64,000 nt of DNA from Sulfurovum sp. TSL1 (lineage in GTDB: Bacteria; Campylobacterota; Campylobacteria; Campylobacterales; Sulfurovaceae). This document shows positions 1 through 6,797 of this stretch, in pieces. The position numbers and the translations under genes are program-made. Positions within the stretch are counted from its first letter, which is position 1. The number at the start of each line of letters is the position of its first letter. Location: positions 56,248 to 120,247 of the forward strand of contig NZ_BPFI01000004.1 of NCBI RefSeq assembly GCF_019972135.1, read 5' to 3'. Below the pieces are notes generated by a model. That model was not told the origin of the DNA. It did not search any database and saw only the letters and a program-made list of their open reading frames with translations.

Positions 1-2
1 GT

Positions 3-497
3 TTGGCTGTTCAAGCCTATGCAAAAGATACGATTGTGGTACTTGAAACCAATGTAGGAAAAATAGAATTAAAAATGTATCCTGAGGTGGCACCGCTTGC
101 GGTTGAAAACTTTACCACACATGTGAAAAACGGTTATTATAACGGGCTTATTTTCCATAGGATCATTAAAGGTTTTATGATCCAGGGAGGTGACCCTACA
201 GGTACGGGTAGAGGCGGTGAGTCTATCTGGAAAAAAGATTTTGAAGATGAATTCGCACCCAATGTGGTATTTGACAGACCGATGTTGTTGGCTATGGCAA
301 ACCGCGGGCCTAAAACAAACGGAAGTCAGTTTTTCATTACACTTGCACCCACCCCTTGGTTAAACGGTAAACATACGATCTTCGGTGAAGTGGTGTCGGG
401 TGAAGAAGCGGTACGTAAGATGGAAAATGTTTCTACGGGCAGAGGGGACAGACCCATGTTCGATCAGATGATCAAAAAAGCATACATAAAACAATAG
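3..497 (+). CDS. Cyclophilin-type peptidyl-prolyl cis-trans isomerase (5' end cut by window)
   Basis: Cyclophilins catalyse cis-trans isomerisation of peptide bonds before proline and assist folding. The 164 visible residues are a nearly complete single cyclophilin domain. They include FHRIIKGFMIQGGDP, which holds the catalytic Arg, then GSQFFITLAPTPWLNGKHT and a final FGEVVSG block. The first residues (AVQAYA, then KDT) look like the end of a signal peptide with an A-Y-A cleavage site. I therefore think the TTG at position 3 is an internal Leu codon, the true start lies upstream of the window, and the protein is periplasmic. The stop abuts the cmoB start, so the two are probably cotranscribed. 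Confidence 0.9.
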   Translation: MAVQAYAKDTIVVLETNVGKIELKMYPEVAPLAVENFTTHVKNGYYNGLIFHRIIKGFMIQGGDPTGTGRGGESIWKKDFEDEFAPNVVFDRPMLLAMANRGPKTNGSQFFITLAPTPWLNGKHTIFGEVVSGEEAVRKMENVSTGRGDRPMFDQMIKKAYIKQ

Positions 498-1403
498 ATG
501 GATTTAAACAGTTTAAGGGAAGAGCGTAAGAAATGGCTTACGTGGAAAAATATCACACCTTTTCAGGAAGCCATCGGATCGCTTAAAACGTATGAGGATG
601 TTGAGGTAAAGCTTGGAGACAGGGTCGAAGTTCAGATCAAGGACCTCACCCCCCAGGATGCCCGGCAGATAAAAGAAACGGCACTTTTGATGAAGCCCTG
701 GCGAAAAGGGCCGTTTCAGATCAATGATCTGTTTATAGACGCTGAATGGCAAAGCCAGATCAAATACAATCTGCTTGAACCGCATTTCAACCTGAAAGGC
801 AAGATCGTTGGTGACATAGGATGCAACAATGGGTATTACCTGTTCCGTATGTTGTCTCAGTCACCTAAAAAACTGATAGGTTTTGATCCCTCTGCGATCT
901 ACTATTCACAGTTTCAGTTCATCAACCATTTTATCAAGTCTGATATTGTGTATGAACTTTTGGGGGTAGAACATGTGGAGTTCTACGAACATAAGTTCGA
1001 TACACTGTTCTGTTTGGGAGTGCTCTATCACAGGTCCGACCCTGTCGCCATGCTGAAATCACTTTTTAAAGGACTCCATAAAGGCGGGGAACTCATTTTA
1101 GATACCTTTATGATAGACGGTGAAGGTGAGATGTGTCTGACACCCAGAGACCGTTATTCAAAAATACCGAATATCTATTTTGTCCCTACGGTCAATGCTT
1201 TAAAGAACTGGTGCTTCAGGGCAGGGTTTGAAACCGTTGAAGTGTTGGAGATCATGAAAACAGAACCTACTGAACAGAGAAAAACAGAATGGATAGAGAC
1301 ACAAAGCCTGGAAGATTTCCTGGACCCTGATGACCATACAAAGACCGTCGAGGGGTACCCTGCACCTAAAAGAGTCTACATAAAGGCAATGAAATCACTT
1401 TAA
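498..1403 (+). CDS. cmoB: tRNA U34 carboxymethyltransferase CmoB
   Basis: CmoB transfers a carboxymethyl group from carboxy-SAM to 5-hydroxyuridine at the tRNA wobble position, giving cmo5U. The 301-aa protein is slightly shorter than the E. coli enzyme (about 323 aa). It carries the family signature WRKGPF near residue 69, a Rossmann SAM-binding loop (GDIGCNNGYY, about residue 108) and the LFCLGVLYHRSDP block typical of CmoB. The ATG directly follows the stop of the upstream cyclophilin gene. Its partner CmoA, which makes carboxy-SAM, is not in this window. Confidence 0.93.
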   Translation: MDLNSLREERKKWLTWKNITPFQEAIGSLKTYEDVEVKLGDRVEVQIKDLTPQDARQIKETALLMKPWRKGPFQINDLFIDAEWQSQIKYNLLEPHFNLKGKIVGDIGCNNGYYLFRMLSQSPKKLIGFDPSAIYYSQFQFINHFIKSDIVYELLGVEHVEFYEHKFDTLFCLGVLYHRSDPVAMLKSLFKGLHKGGELILDTFMIDGEGEMCLTPRDRYSKIPNIYFVPTVNALKNWCFRAGFETVEVLEIMKTEPTEQRKTEWIETQSLEDFLDPDDHTKTVEGYPAPKRVYIKAMKSL

Positions 1404-1413
1404 AACAGCTTAA

Positions 1414-1441
1414 AAAACTTCATTCTTAAAGTTAGTTTTAT
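1414..1441 (+). terminator. Weak terminator candidate after cmoB
   Basis: AACTT (1416-1420) and AAGTT (1429-1433) can pair across an 8-nt loop and are followed by a T-rich run (AGTTTTATTTTT). The stem is short, so termination may be partial. Confidence 0.35.
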
Positions 1442-1457
1442 TTTTAAATAAGGTTGA

Positions 1458-1475
1458 TTTAGCTATAAATACGCT
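1458..1475 (+). promoter_or_regulatory. Promoter of hsrA-like gene
   Basis: TTTAGCTATAAAT carries a -10 hexamer TATAAA at 1464-1469. No clear -35 is seen, as is usual for Campylobacterota sigma-70 promoters. The same TTTRGCTATAAW pattern recurs at 6757, 37328 and, on the minus strand, 11345. The predicted leader to the ATG is about 60 nt. Confidence 0.5.
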
Positions 1476-1537
1476 AATAAAAGCAAAAAGTAGACAAAAT
1501 TTAAGTTTTGTAGACTTTCTTACTGGATTGGAAAAGA

Positions 1538-2197
1538 ATGAGAATATTAACGGTAGGTTTCAACGATGAGTACGTTAAAGAACTTGAAAAAGAGTTAGAC
1601 AAATACTTTATTTGTATTGTTGACAATGCAAAAGATATGTATGATGCAACCAACTTTACAGACTTTAGACACTATGAGCTGGTTGTGATCGTGGATGAAG
1701 GTGTAAAGTTTTCACTTGAACGATATGTGAATGAAGTCAAAAAGAAAAAGAGTGAAACGAAGATCATGATCTTGACAAATAATGTCAAAGCACAATCTGC
1801 TTTCTTCTCTTTGGGTGTCGATGATGTGATCTATCAACACGGTGAATACCCTGATCTTATCGCGGCAAGAGTGTTGGCAAATATGAGACATCTGTTCGGT
1901 ACACAGGTAAACATCGATAAACTTGTGATCGATATCGCAAACAAAAAGATCGAATATGACGAGAAGATCGTTTCTCTCAATGGCAAGACATTTGATATCC
2001 TGGCATACCTTGCACTTCGTAAACAACGTGTTTTTTCGAAAGATGAGATCATCAATGCTCTTTGGGAAGAGCCTGAGTATGTCAGTGATAACACGGTTGA
2101 AGTGGCGATCAATCAGATCAGAAAAAGACTGAAAAGCATTTTGGGTTTCCAAGTCATCCATACAGTACGAAGACGCGGGTACAAGTTCTCCTACTAG
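1538..2197 (+). CDS. hsrA: HsrA-like atypical orphan response regulator (OmpR family)
   Basis: This 219-aa protein has a receiver-like domain (about 1-120) and an OmpR-type winged-helix DNA-binding domain (about 125-219). The recognition region ALWEEPEYVSDNTVEVAINQ and the ending VRRRGYKFSY match Helicobacter pylori HP1043/HsrA closely. HsrA is an essential regulator that works without phosphorylation. Here too the receiver lacks the normal acidic pocket: the N-terminal strand reads ILTVGFNDE, and the phosphoacceptor strand reads YELVVIVDEG, with Val where Asp is expected. No sensor kinase gene is adjacent. It has its own promoter and is followed by a hairpin. Confidence 0.85.
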   Translation: MRILTVGFNDEYVKELEKELDKYFICIVDNAKDMYDATNFTDFRHYELVVIVDEGVKFSLERYVNEVKKKKSETKIMILTNNVKAQSAFFSLGVDDVIYQHGEYPDLIAARVLANMRHLFGTQVNIDKLVIDIANKKIEYDEKIVSLNGKTFDILAYLALRKQRVFSKDEIINALWEEPEYVSDNTVEVAINQIRKRLKSILGFQVIHTVRRRGYKFSY

Positions 2198-2223
2198 TTC
2201 CCGTTTTCATGAACGGAAATACC

Positions 2224-2260
2224 TTCTCGTTCCCACTCTCCCGAGTGGGAATGCATACTT
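2224..2260. repeat. REP-like hairpin element
   Basis: TTCCCACTC (2230-2238), a 4-nt loop and GAGTGGGAA (2243-2251) form a perfect 9-bp stem preceded by TTCTCG. It resembles REP-type palindromes of the CTCGTTCCCA family. A related copy lies at 63329-63366. It may also end the hsrA transcript, although no strong T-run follows. Confidence 0.55.
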
Positions 2261-2385
2261 CAATTTTCATATTTTAGAAATATTTCCTCCTATTTTAACT
2301 GTGACATTGTTTCCCCTTTCCTTTTTTTAGAAAAAACGAAACCATGACAGGGCACACTTCGTGTGATTAATAGATGATTTTTAGA

Positions 2386-2391
2386 TATAAT
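2386..2391 (+). promoter_or_regulatory. -10 element upstream of thioesterase gene
   Basis: TATAAT at 2386-2391 in the context TTTTTAGATATAATCTTC. It predicts a start near 2398 and a very short leader to the ATG at 2413. A small hairpin, CACAC-TTC-GTGTG (2353-2365), lies upstream. Confidence 0.5.
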
Positions 2392-2412
2392 CTTCAAAAA
2401 CTTTGAGGATCT

Positions 2413-2799
2413 ATGATGCAACTGAATACCCATCTAAATATCAATACATCACTTTGCGGAAAAGTGACAAAGCTTCAGGAAAATTATGCAGAAGTACTGC
2501 TGCATACCACACGACAAATGGCGGCGGATATGCAGGGGTTGGTACATGGCGGTTTCATCTTCGGTGCAGCAGATTATGCAGCCATGTCTGCAGTGAATGA
2601 TCCTTATGTGGTCCTGGGTGCTTCAAGTTCGAAGTTTATAGCACCTGTAAAGGTCGGTGACGCAGTCCTATGTAAAGCTTCGGTTGTCAATAGTCAAGGC
2701 AAGAAAGCCGAGGTAGAAGTAGAGGCATTTGTCAATGGAAAGTTAGTCTTTGAAGGCAGCTTTACAACATTTGTATTGCCTTCGCATGTCTTAGGCTAA
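2413..2799 (+). CDS. PaaI-like hotdog-fold thioesterase
   Basis: The 128-aa protein is a single hotdog domain. Its hallmark HGGFIFGAADYAAMSAVN (about residues 45-62) matches the active-site helix of PaaI/HP0420-type acyl-CoA thioesterases, and the C-terminal strand pattern is typical of the fold. It probably hydrolyses an acyl-CoA or acyl-ACP; the substrate cannot be told from sequence. The start is the ATG at 2413, in tandem with a second ATG at 2416. GAGGAT just upstream serves as the ribosome site. Confidence 0.8.
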   Translation: MMQLNTHLNINTSLCGKVTKLQENYAEVLLHTTRQMAADMQGLVHGGFIFGAADYAAMSAVNDPYVVLGASSSKFIAPVKVGDAVLCKASVVNSQGKKAEVEVEAFVNGKLVFEGSFTTFVLPSHVLG

Positions 2800-2845
2800 C
2801 AGAAGCTTATGCTATACTTCATTTTTTAAATACAATTCAAGGTAA

Positions 2846-3106
2846 ATGACAATGAAAAAATTCTTTCTCTATGTGTTTCTGGCTCTGGCAATATTGGCTG
2901 CAATCTTTACATATATTCTTTACAGCGAAGGAGCATTTGAAACATATGAACCTGAACAAAAAAGTGATCTAAAACCTTTTATGAAGTGTGAAGCAGGAAA
3001 ATGTGGTTCAGGAAAACCGGAAACGGCAGAAAAAAGTGATTTAAACCCTTCTATGAAGTGTGAGACAGGAAAATGCAGTGCAGGAAAATGCGGTGAGGGT
3101 CAATAG
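2846..3106 (+). CDS. Small membrane-anchored Cys-repeat protein (possible metal binding)
   Basis: I do not recognise a named family. The 86-aa protein begins with one hydrophobic segment (about residues 5-27; anchor or signal peptide). It is followed by two copies of a unit reading K-S-D-L-x-P-x-M-K-C-E-x-G-K-C (about residues 39-55 and 61-77), then a last GKCGEG. The five cysteines with nearby Met residues and the GKCG motifs recall copper-binding bufferin-like peptides, so periplasmic metal or thiol chemistry is a reasonable guess. Start may be ATG 2846 or ATG 2852. Confidence 0.65.
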   Translation: MTMKKFFLYVFLALAILAAIFTYILYSEGAFETYEPEQKSDLKPFMKCEAGKCGSGKPETAEKSDLNPSMKCETGKCSAGKCGEGQ

Positions 3107-3114
3107 ATCAGAGT

Positions 3115-3136
3115 AGAGGATCAAAGCGTCCTCTTT
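3115..3136. terminator. Bidirectional terminator
   Basis: AGAGGA (3115-3120), an 8-nt loop and TCCTCT (3129-3134) lie between the convergent small Cys-repeat gene and the MBL hydrolase gene and overlap the latter's stop. Confidence 0.45.
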
Positions 3137-3726
3137 ACCTGCTCTATCCAAAAAGGTATGACCCTTTGTTCTGCTTTGAGGGTCGTGCTCATCCCATGGC
3201 CGGGATAGATCGTATAATCGCCTTCTATCGTGAGCGCTTTTTCTAAACTCTTCACCATTGCTTCTCCGCTTGATGAAGGGAAATCCCATCTTCCAATACT
3301 CTGTTCAAAAAGAAAGTCCCCACTGAACCATACATCATCGATCTCTATGATGGAACAGCCAGGCGTATGCCCCGGAAAGTGACGGTATTTGATCTTTACC
3401 CCTTCAATGGTCAGTTCTTCATCACCTACGATGATATGGTCCGGTTCACTTGGAGGCGTACCTTGTTCAAGAGGATCGTCTGTAAGCATAAAAACATCCC
3501 CTTTGGGACAATAGATAGGAAGCCTCAGTTTCTCCTGGACCTCCGCATTTGACCATACATGGTCGAAGTGGCCATGGGTGTTAAGTATAGCGACGGGATT
3601 GGTGACATTGTCAAGAACCCACTGGGTCGCACCCATACCGGGGTCTATAATAAAATCTTTTCCCTCAACGGTTGCAATGTAACAGTTGGTCTGGTAAGCG
3701 CCCATAGGTTGTATTTTGATTTGCAT
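3121..3726 (-). CDS. MBL-fold metallo-hydrolase (glyoxalase II-like)
   Basis: The 201-aa protein carries the metallo-beta-lactamase metal motif THGHFDH (about residue 51), a later FPGHTPG block with the next metal His, SGDFLF with the bridging Asp, and YPGHG near residue 175. This set is typical of glyoxalase II-like/YcbL hydrolases that cleave small thioesters. The true substrate is unknown. It is divergent from the DUF455 gene with only 14 bp between the starts, so the two promoters must overlap. AGGAGA precedes the ATG. Confidence 0.85.
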   Translation of the reverse strand: MQIKIQPMGAYQTNCYIATVEGKDFIIDPGMGATQWVLDNVTNPVAILNTHGHFDHVWSNAEVQEKLRLPIYCPKGDVFMLTDDPLEQGTPPSEPDHIIVGDEELTIEGVKIKYRHFPGHTPGCSIIEIDDVWFSGDFLFEQSIGRWDFPSSSGEAMVKSLEKALTIEGDYTIYPGHGMSTTLKAEQRVIPFWIEQVKRTL

Positions 3727-3740
3727 GATATAATTCTCCT

Positions 3741-4568
3741 ATGAATATATTTAGTCTATTAGAACGTGCCATTATGAGTGATGATATTCTTTTAAAAGAG
3801 GAGTTGACCGTTCAATGTTTGGCATATTGTACCCAAAATGAAATAAGGTGTGATGATGATTTTACGCCGCTATTATTTTCAAAACCCTCCTATGCCTCCA
3901 AATGTCACATTGTAGATCCCCGGGAGTTGCCTGCCAGAAAAGATTTTGAGAGTCAAGAGGGATTGGCTACATTGGTACATGCCATTGCACATATAGAGTA
4001 TTCTGCCATCGATCTGGCATTGGATGCGGTCTATCGTTATCCTCAGATGCCCAGCGACTATAAAGTGGATTGGCTTGAAGTAGCCAGTGACGAGATACGG
4101 CACTTTCAAATGCTGCAGCGTCTGTTGGAAGAACTTGGATATACCTATGGGGATTTTCCTGTACACTGTGGACTGTTTGATGCGGCAGAGCATAGTGCAG
4201 AGAATATTTTGGACCGCATGGCGATCATTCCGCGTTACTATGAAGCATCAGGTCTGGATGTCAGTCCCCAGATCATTAAAAAACTGGACAACAAGCGTAA
4301 AAACCCCAATGTGAAAAAACTGATAGATGCGCTGCAACTCATTTATGATGAAGAGATAGACCATGTCTATAAGGGTGATAAATGGTTTAAATATCTTTGT
4401 AAAGAAGCAGGAAAGAAAGAAGGGAGCGAAGAAGAGGTCTATTTTGAGATACTTGAACGTTATAAATTGCTCTCGAAACACCGTCCCTATGTCAATGTGC
4501 AAGCAAGAAAAGAGGCAGGGTTCTCCTGTGCTGAGATCAAAAAACTGGGTGCGAAGGAGTGCTCTTGA
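3741..4568 (+). CDS. DUF455 ferritin-like protein
   Basis: This 275-aa protein belongs to the DUF455 ferritin-like family, related to the diiron hydroxylase MiaE. Visible metal-ligand candidates are in HIEYSAIDLALD (about residue 88), ASDEIRHFQ (about 117) and YDEEIDHVYKG (about 203), the ExxH pairs of a four-helix diiron centre. The reaction is not established. No ribosome site precedes ATG 3741. A -10 TATAAT at 3728-3733 would start transcription at about 3740, so either translation is leaderless or the start is the ATG at 3774 (MSDDILLK). Confidence 0.8.
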   Translation: MNIFSLLERAIMSDDILLKEELTVQCLAYCTQNEIRCDDDFTPLLFSKPSYASKCHIVDPRELPARKDFESQEGLATLVHAIAHIEYSAIDLALDAVYRYPQMPSDYKVDWLEVASDEIRHFQMLQRLLEELGYTYGDFPVHCGLFDAAEHSAENILDRMAIIPRYYEASGLDVSPQIIKKLDNKRKNPNVKKLIDALQLIYDEEIDHVYKGDKWFKYLCKEAGKKEGSEEEVYFEILERYKLLSKHRPYVNVQARKEAGFSCAEIKKLGAKECS

Positions 4569-5476
4569 GAGCATTTCTTGAAGCCATGTTCTTTGCACCA
4601 AGATGGTATCATTACCCTCTTATCCTGCTTCTGTTTCCTCTGTCTATTATCTATGGGGGCATCATGTCTCTGCGCAGAATGGTCATTTCCCCACAAGAGT
4701 TCGGCATCCCCATCATCTCTGTGGGGAATCTTATCGTTGGGGGGAGCGGAAAAACACCTTTTGTCATAGCACTTGCTTCAGGGCTTGAAGGTGCGGTGAT
4801 CATCTCTCGGGGGTATGGCCGCAGAAGCAAAGGGCTGGTGGAGGTCAGCACTGAGGGGAAGATACTTGTCGATGTGACACAGAGCGGAGATGAACCTATG
4901 CTGATGGCACTGTCACTTCCTCATGCAAGTGTGATAGTCAGTGAAGACAGGGCTTTGGCCATCAAGTTAGCTAAAGAGAAAGGTGCCAAATGTATCATCC
5001 TGGATGATGGATTCAACCGTGTTGAGATCAAAAAGTTTGAAATTATCCTTGAGCCTGAACAGATCAAAAATTATCTTCCTTTCCCCTCAGGTGCGTTTAG
5101 GGAATTCTGGTTTAGTAAAAAGTATGCAGATATTGTGGCAAAAGAGGGAGAGGCATTTCATCGAAAAGTGGCATTTGAGAATCTTACACCCCAAATGGTA
5201 CTGGTAACGGCTATATCAAATCCGCATAGACTTGATACCTATTTGCCCGAAGGAGTCGTCCATAAAGTCTATTTGGAAGACCATGCCTATTTTGAGGAAG
5301 AAAAACTCAAAATGCTCCTCTCTGACCATGAGGCCCAGAGCCTTCTTGTGACAGAAAAAGATGCAGTAAAAATGCAGGATTTTAAGTTACCTATCTCTGA
5401 AATGAAGTTAAAATTACAGATTCAAGAGACTATCTTCACTCAGGTAGATGAATATATAAAGGGATATCCAGAATGA
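4565..5476 (+). CDS. lpxK: Tetraacyldisaccharide 4'-kinase LpxK
   Basis: LpxK phosphorylates the 4' position of the lipid A disaccharide at the inner membrane. The protein (about 303 aa) has an N-terminal membrane-associated helix (residues about 17-35), the Walker A loop VGGSGKTPF near residue 60, and the conserved ILDDGF motif. I place the start at TTG 4565: AAGGAG lies at 4554-4559, six bases upstream, and the TTG overlaps the preceding stop as TTGA. A GTG at 4559 overlaps that Shine-Dalgarno and is unlikely. The stop overlaps the argB start. Confidence 0.92.
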   Translation: MRAFLEAMFFAPRWYHYPLILLLFPLSIIYGGIMSLRRMVISPQEFGIPIISVGNLIVGGSGKTPFVIALASGLEGAVIISRGYGRRSKGLVEVSTEGKILVDVTQSGDEPMLMALSLPHASVIVSEDRALAIKLAKEKGAKCIILDDGFNRVEIKKFEIILEPEQIKNYLPFPSGAFREFWFSKKYADIVAKEGEAFHRKVAFENLTPQMVLVTAISNPHRLDTYLPEGVVHKVYLEDHAYFEEEKLKMLLSDHEAQSLLVTEKDAVKMQDFKLPISEMKLKLQIQETIFTQVDEYIKGYPE

Positions 5477-6324
5477 AAAATAATATTAATGTTGTAAAAA
5501 CGCTCCTTGATGCTTTACCGTTCATCAAAAAGTTTTCCAATGAAAAAATAGTCATTAAATATGGGGGGTCTGCCCAAACGAGTGATGCGCTCAAAGAGCA
5601 GTTTGCACAGGATATTGTACTTTTGCACCTTGTAGGGATGAAACCTATTATCGTACATGGCGGAGGTAAAAGTATTACAGATCTGCTTGCCAATTTAGGG
5701 GTAGATACGACATTCATAGATGGACAGCGGGTCACAACCAAAGAGGTAATGCGTATTGCAGAGATGGTATTGAGCGGTGAGATCAACAAAGAGATCGTCT
5801 CTTTGCTTGATAATCATGGGTCCAAAGCGATTGGAATCTCTGGAAAAGATGGCGGTTTTCTAAAGGGGATACCGAAAGATTTTGAAAAGTTCGGTTATAC
5901 GGGTCTTATCGAACATGTCAATCCCGAGATCGTCAATAACATCATTGAAGACGGTGCGATACCTGTGATCGCCCCTATCGCAGGAAGCAGTACGATGGGA
6001 CATCCCGGATTCAATATCAATGCGGATCTTGCAGCAAGCAAAATAGCCGTAGCCCTGCAAGCAAGAAAAGTACTTTTCCTCACAGACACGCCTGGTGTGT
6101 TGGATAAAGAGATGCAACTGATCACCAATCTGAGTATAGAAAAAACGGAAGCCCTCAAAGCAGATGGAACGATACACGGAGGTATGGTACCTAAAGTGGA
6201 TGCCTGTATCGAAGCATTGCGTGGCGGAGTAAAAAAAGCACACATCATCGATGGCCGGGTAGAACACTCATTGCTCCTGGAGATTTTGACCAGTTCGGGT
6301 GTAGGGACCTGTATCGAACTCTAA
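5473..6324 (+). CDS. argB: Acetylglutamate kinase
   Basis: ArgB phosphorylates N-acetylglutamate, the second step of arginine synthesis. The 283-aa protein is of normal length. It carries the KYGGSAQ nucleotide loop (about residue 28), VHGGGKSI (about 60), the NINADLAASKIA substrate region and GGMVPKVDACIEAL near the C terminus. Its ATG overlaps the lpxK stop (ATGA), so the two are translationally coupled. The first of two leader or terminator-like stretches follows at about 6350. Confidence 0.96.
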   Translation: MKNNINVVKTLLDALPFIKKFSNEKIVIKYGGSAQTSDALKEQFAQDIVLLHLVGMKPIIVHGGGKSITDLLANLGVDTTFIDGQRVTTKEVMRIAEMVLSGEINKEIVSLLDNHGSKAIGISGKDGGFLKGIPKDFEKFGYTGLIEHVNPEIVNNIIEDGAIPVIAPIAGSSTMGHPGFNINADLAASKIAVALQARKVLFLTDTPGVLDKEMQLITNLSIEKTEALKADGTIHGGMVPKVDACIEALRGGVKKAHIIDGRVEHSLLLEILTSSGVGTCIEL

Positions 6325-6353
6325 GGTCGTACGATGGAAGTATCACCGGTAAC

Positions 6354-6420
6354 AAAATGCAACAGTTAAAAATGCATTTAACACTAAAAAATAATAATTT
6401 TTTAAATTTTTTTAGAATTT
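6354..6420 (+). terminator. Terminator candidate after argB
   Basis: AAATGCA and TGCATTT (or alternatively GTTAAA-AATGCA-TTTAAC) can form a short stem at about 6355-6382, followed by A/T-rich sequence with two T-runs (TTTTTT, TTTTTTT). Evidence is modest. Confidence 0.35.
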
Positions 6421-6446
6421 AAGTTATTTTTCAAAGGTTAGTGTGT

Positions 6447-6471
6447 TATAATTATCTCATACGGTTATACT
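6447..6471 (+). promoter_or_regulatory. Promoter(s) of the first GEMM-like leader
   Basis: Two -10-like hexamers, TATAAT (6447-6452) and TATACT (6466-6471), lie just before the aptamer. The first would start transcription near 6459, the second near 6478. This shows that the RNA below probably has its own promoter. Confidence 0.45.
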
Positions 6472-6472
6472 G

Positions 6473-6548
6473 TATTGAAAAAGCCAAGTTCATCGCGAGG
6501 TGGATACGGAAAGTTATGGGTCTCACGTAGATCGCCAGACTACCAATA
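6473..6548 (+). ncRNA. GEMM-like (cyclic-di-GMP-I type) riboswitch candidate, copy A
   Basis: The order of parts matches the class I c-di-GMP aptamer. P1 is TATTG (6473-6477) with CAATA (6544-6548). A CCAAG-containing junction follows, then P2 CATC-GCGA-GGTG (6491-6502) with a GNRA tetraloop. The conserved-type block ACGGAAAG comes next, then P3 with TCT-cacgt-AGA and an internal loop that would be the tetraloop receptor, and finally GCCAGACTACC. Copy B (32888-32966) shares this plan with compensating changes in P2 and P3. No terminator beyond a weak ATAGA/TCTAT stem follows, and the next gene (thrC) is 250 bp away with its own promoter. Confidence 0.62.
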
Positions 6549-6797
6549 GAGATATAAACTCATTCTATCTTTTAGAAAGTTTCATTTCTTCTATTACCTG
6601 AGTATTTTAGTGTTTGTTTGTCTCTATGATTTTATTAGTTGACATTCTTTTCCCTAAATCATTCTTCTCCTATTATCGTAGGGCAAATAGATACTAGATA
6701 CTTAAGTTTACTTCATACCTGGATTCCCCCTAATTTCTTATAACCCTTAGCTTATTTAGCTATAATTATCATTCATATAAACAGTAGGATAATATAG
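6549..6797. other. Spacer between riboswitch candidate and thrC
   Basis: No convincing reading frame. A 23-codon ATG frame near 6627 has no ribosome site. The stretch is T-rich and holds only the thrC promoter at its end. Confidence 0.5.
6757..6770 (+). promoter_or_regulatory. Promoter of thrC
   Basis: TTTAGCTATAATT with TATAAT at 6761-6766, predicted start near 6773 and a leader of about 25 nt. AGGAT upstream of the ATG is the ribosome site. Confidence 0.6.

Noticed and set aside
2353..2365. CACACTTCGTGTG as CRISPR or regulator repeat
   Set aside because: Single short palindrome, not repeated in the window; no CRISPR spacing anywhere.
6627..6700. Short reading frame between riboswitch copy A and thrC
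   Set aside because: About 23 codons, no ribosome site, no sign of coding composition.
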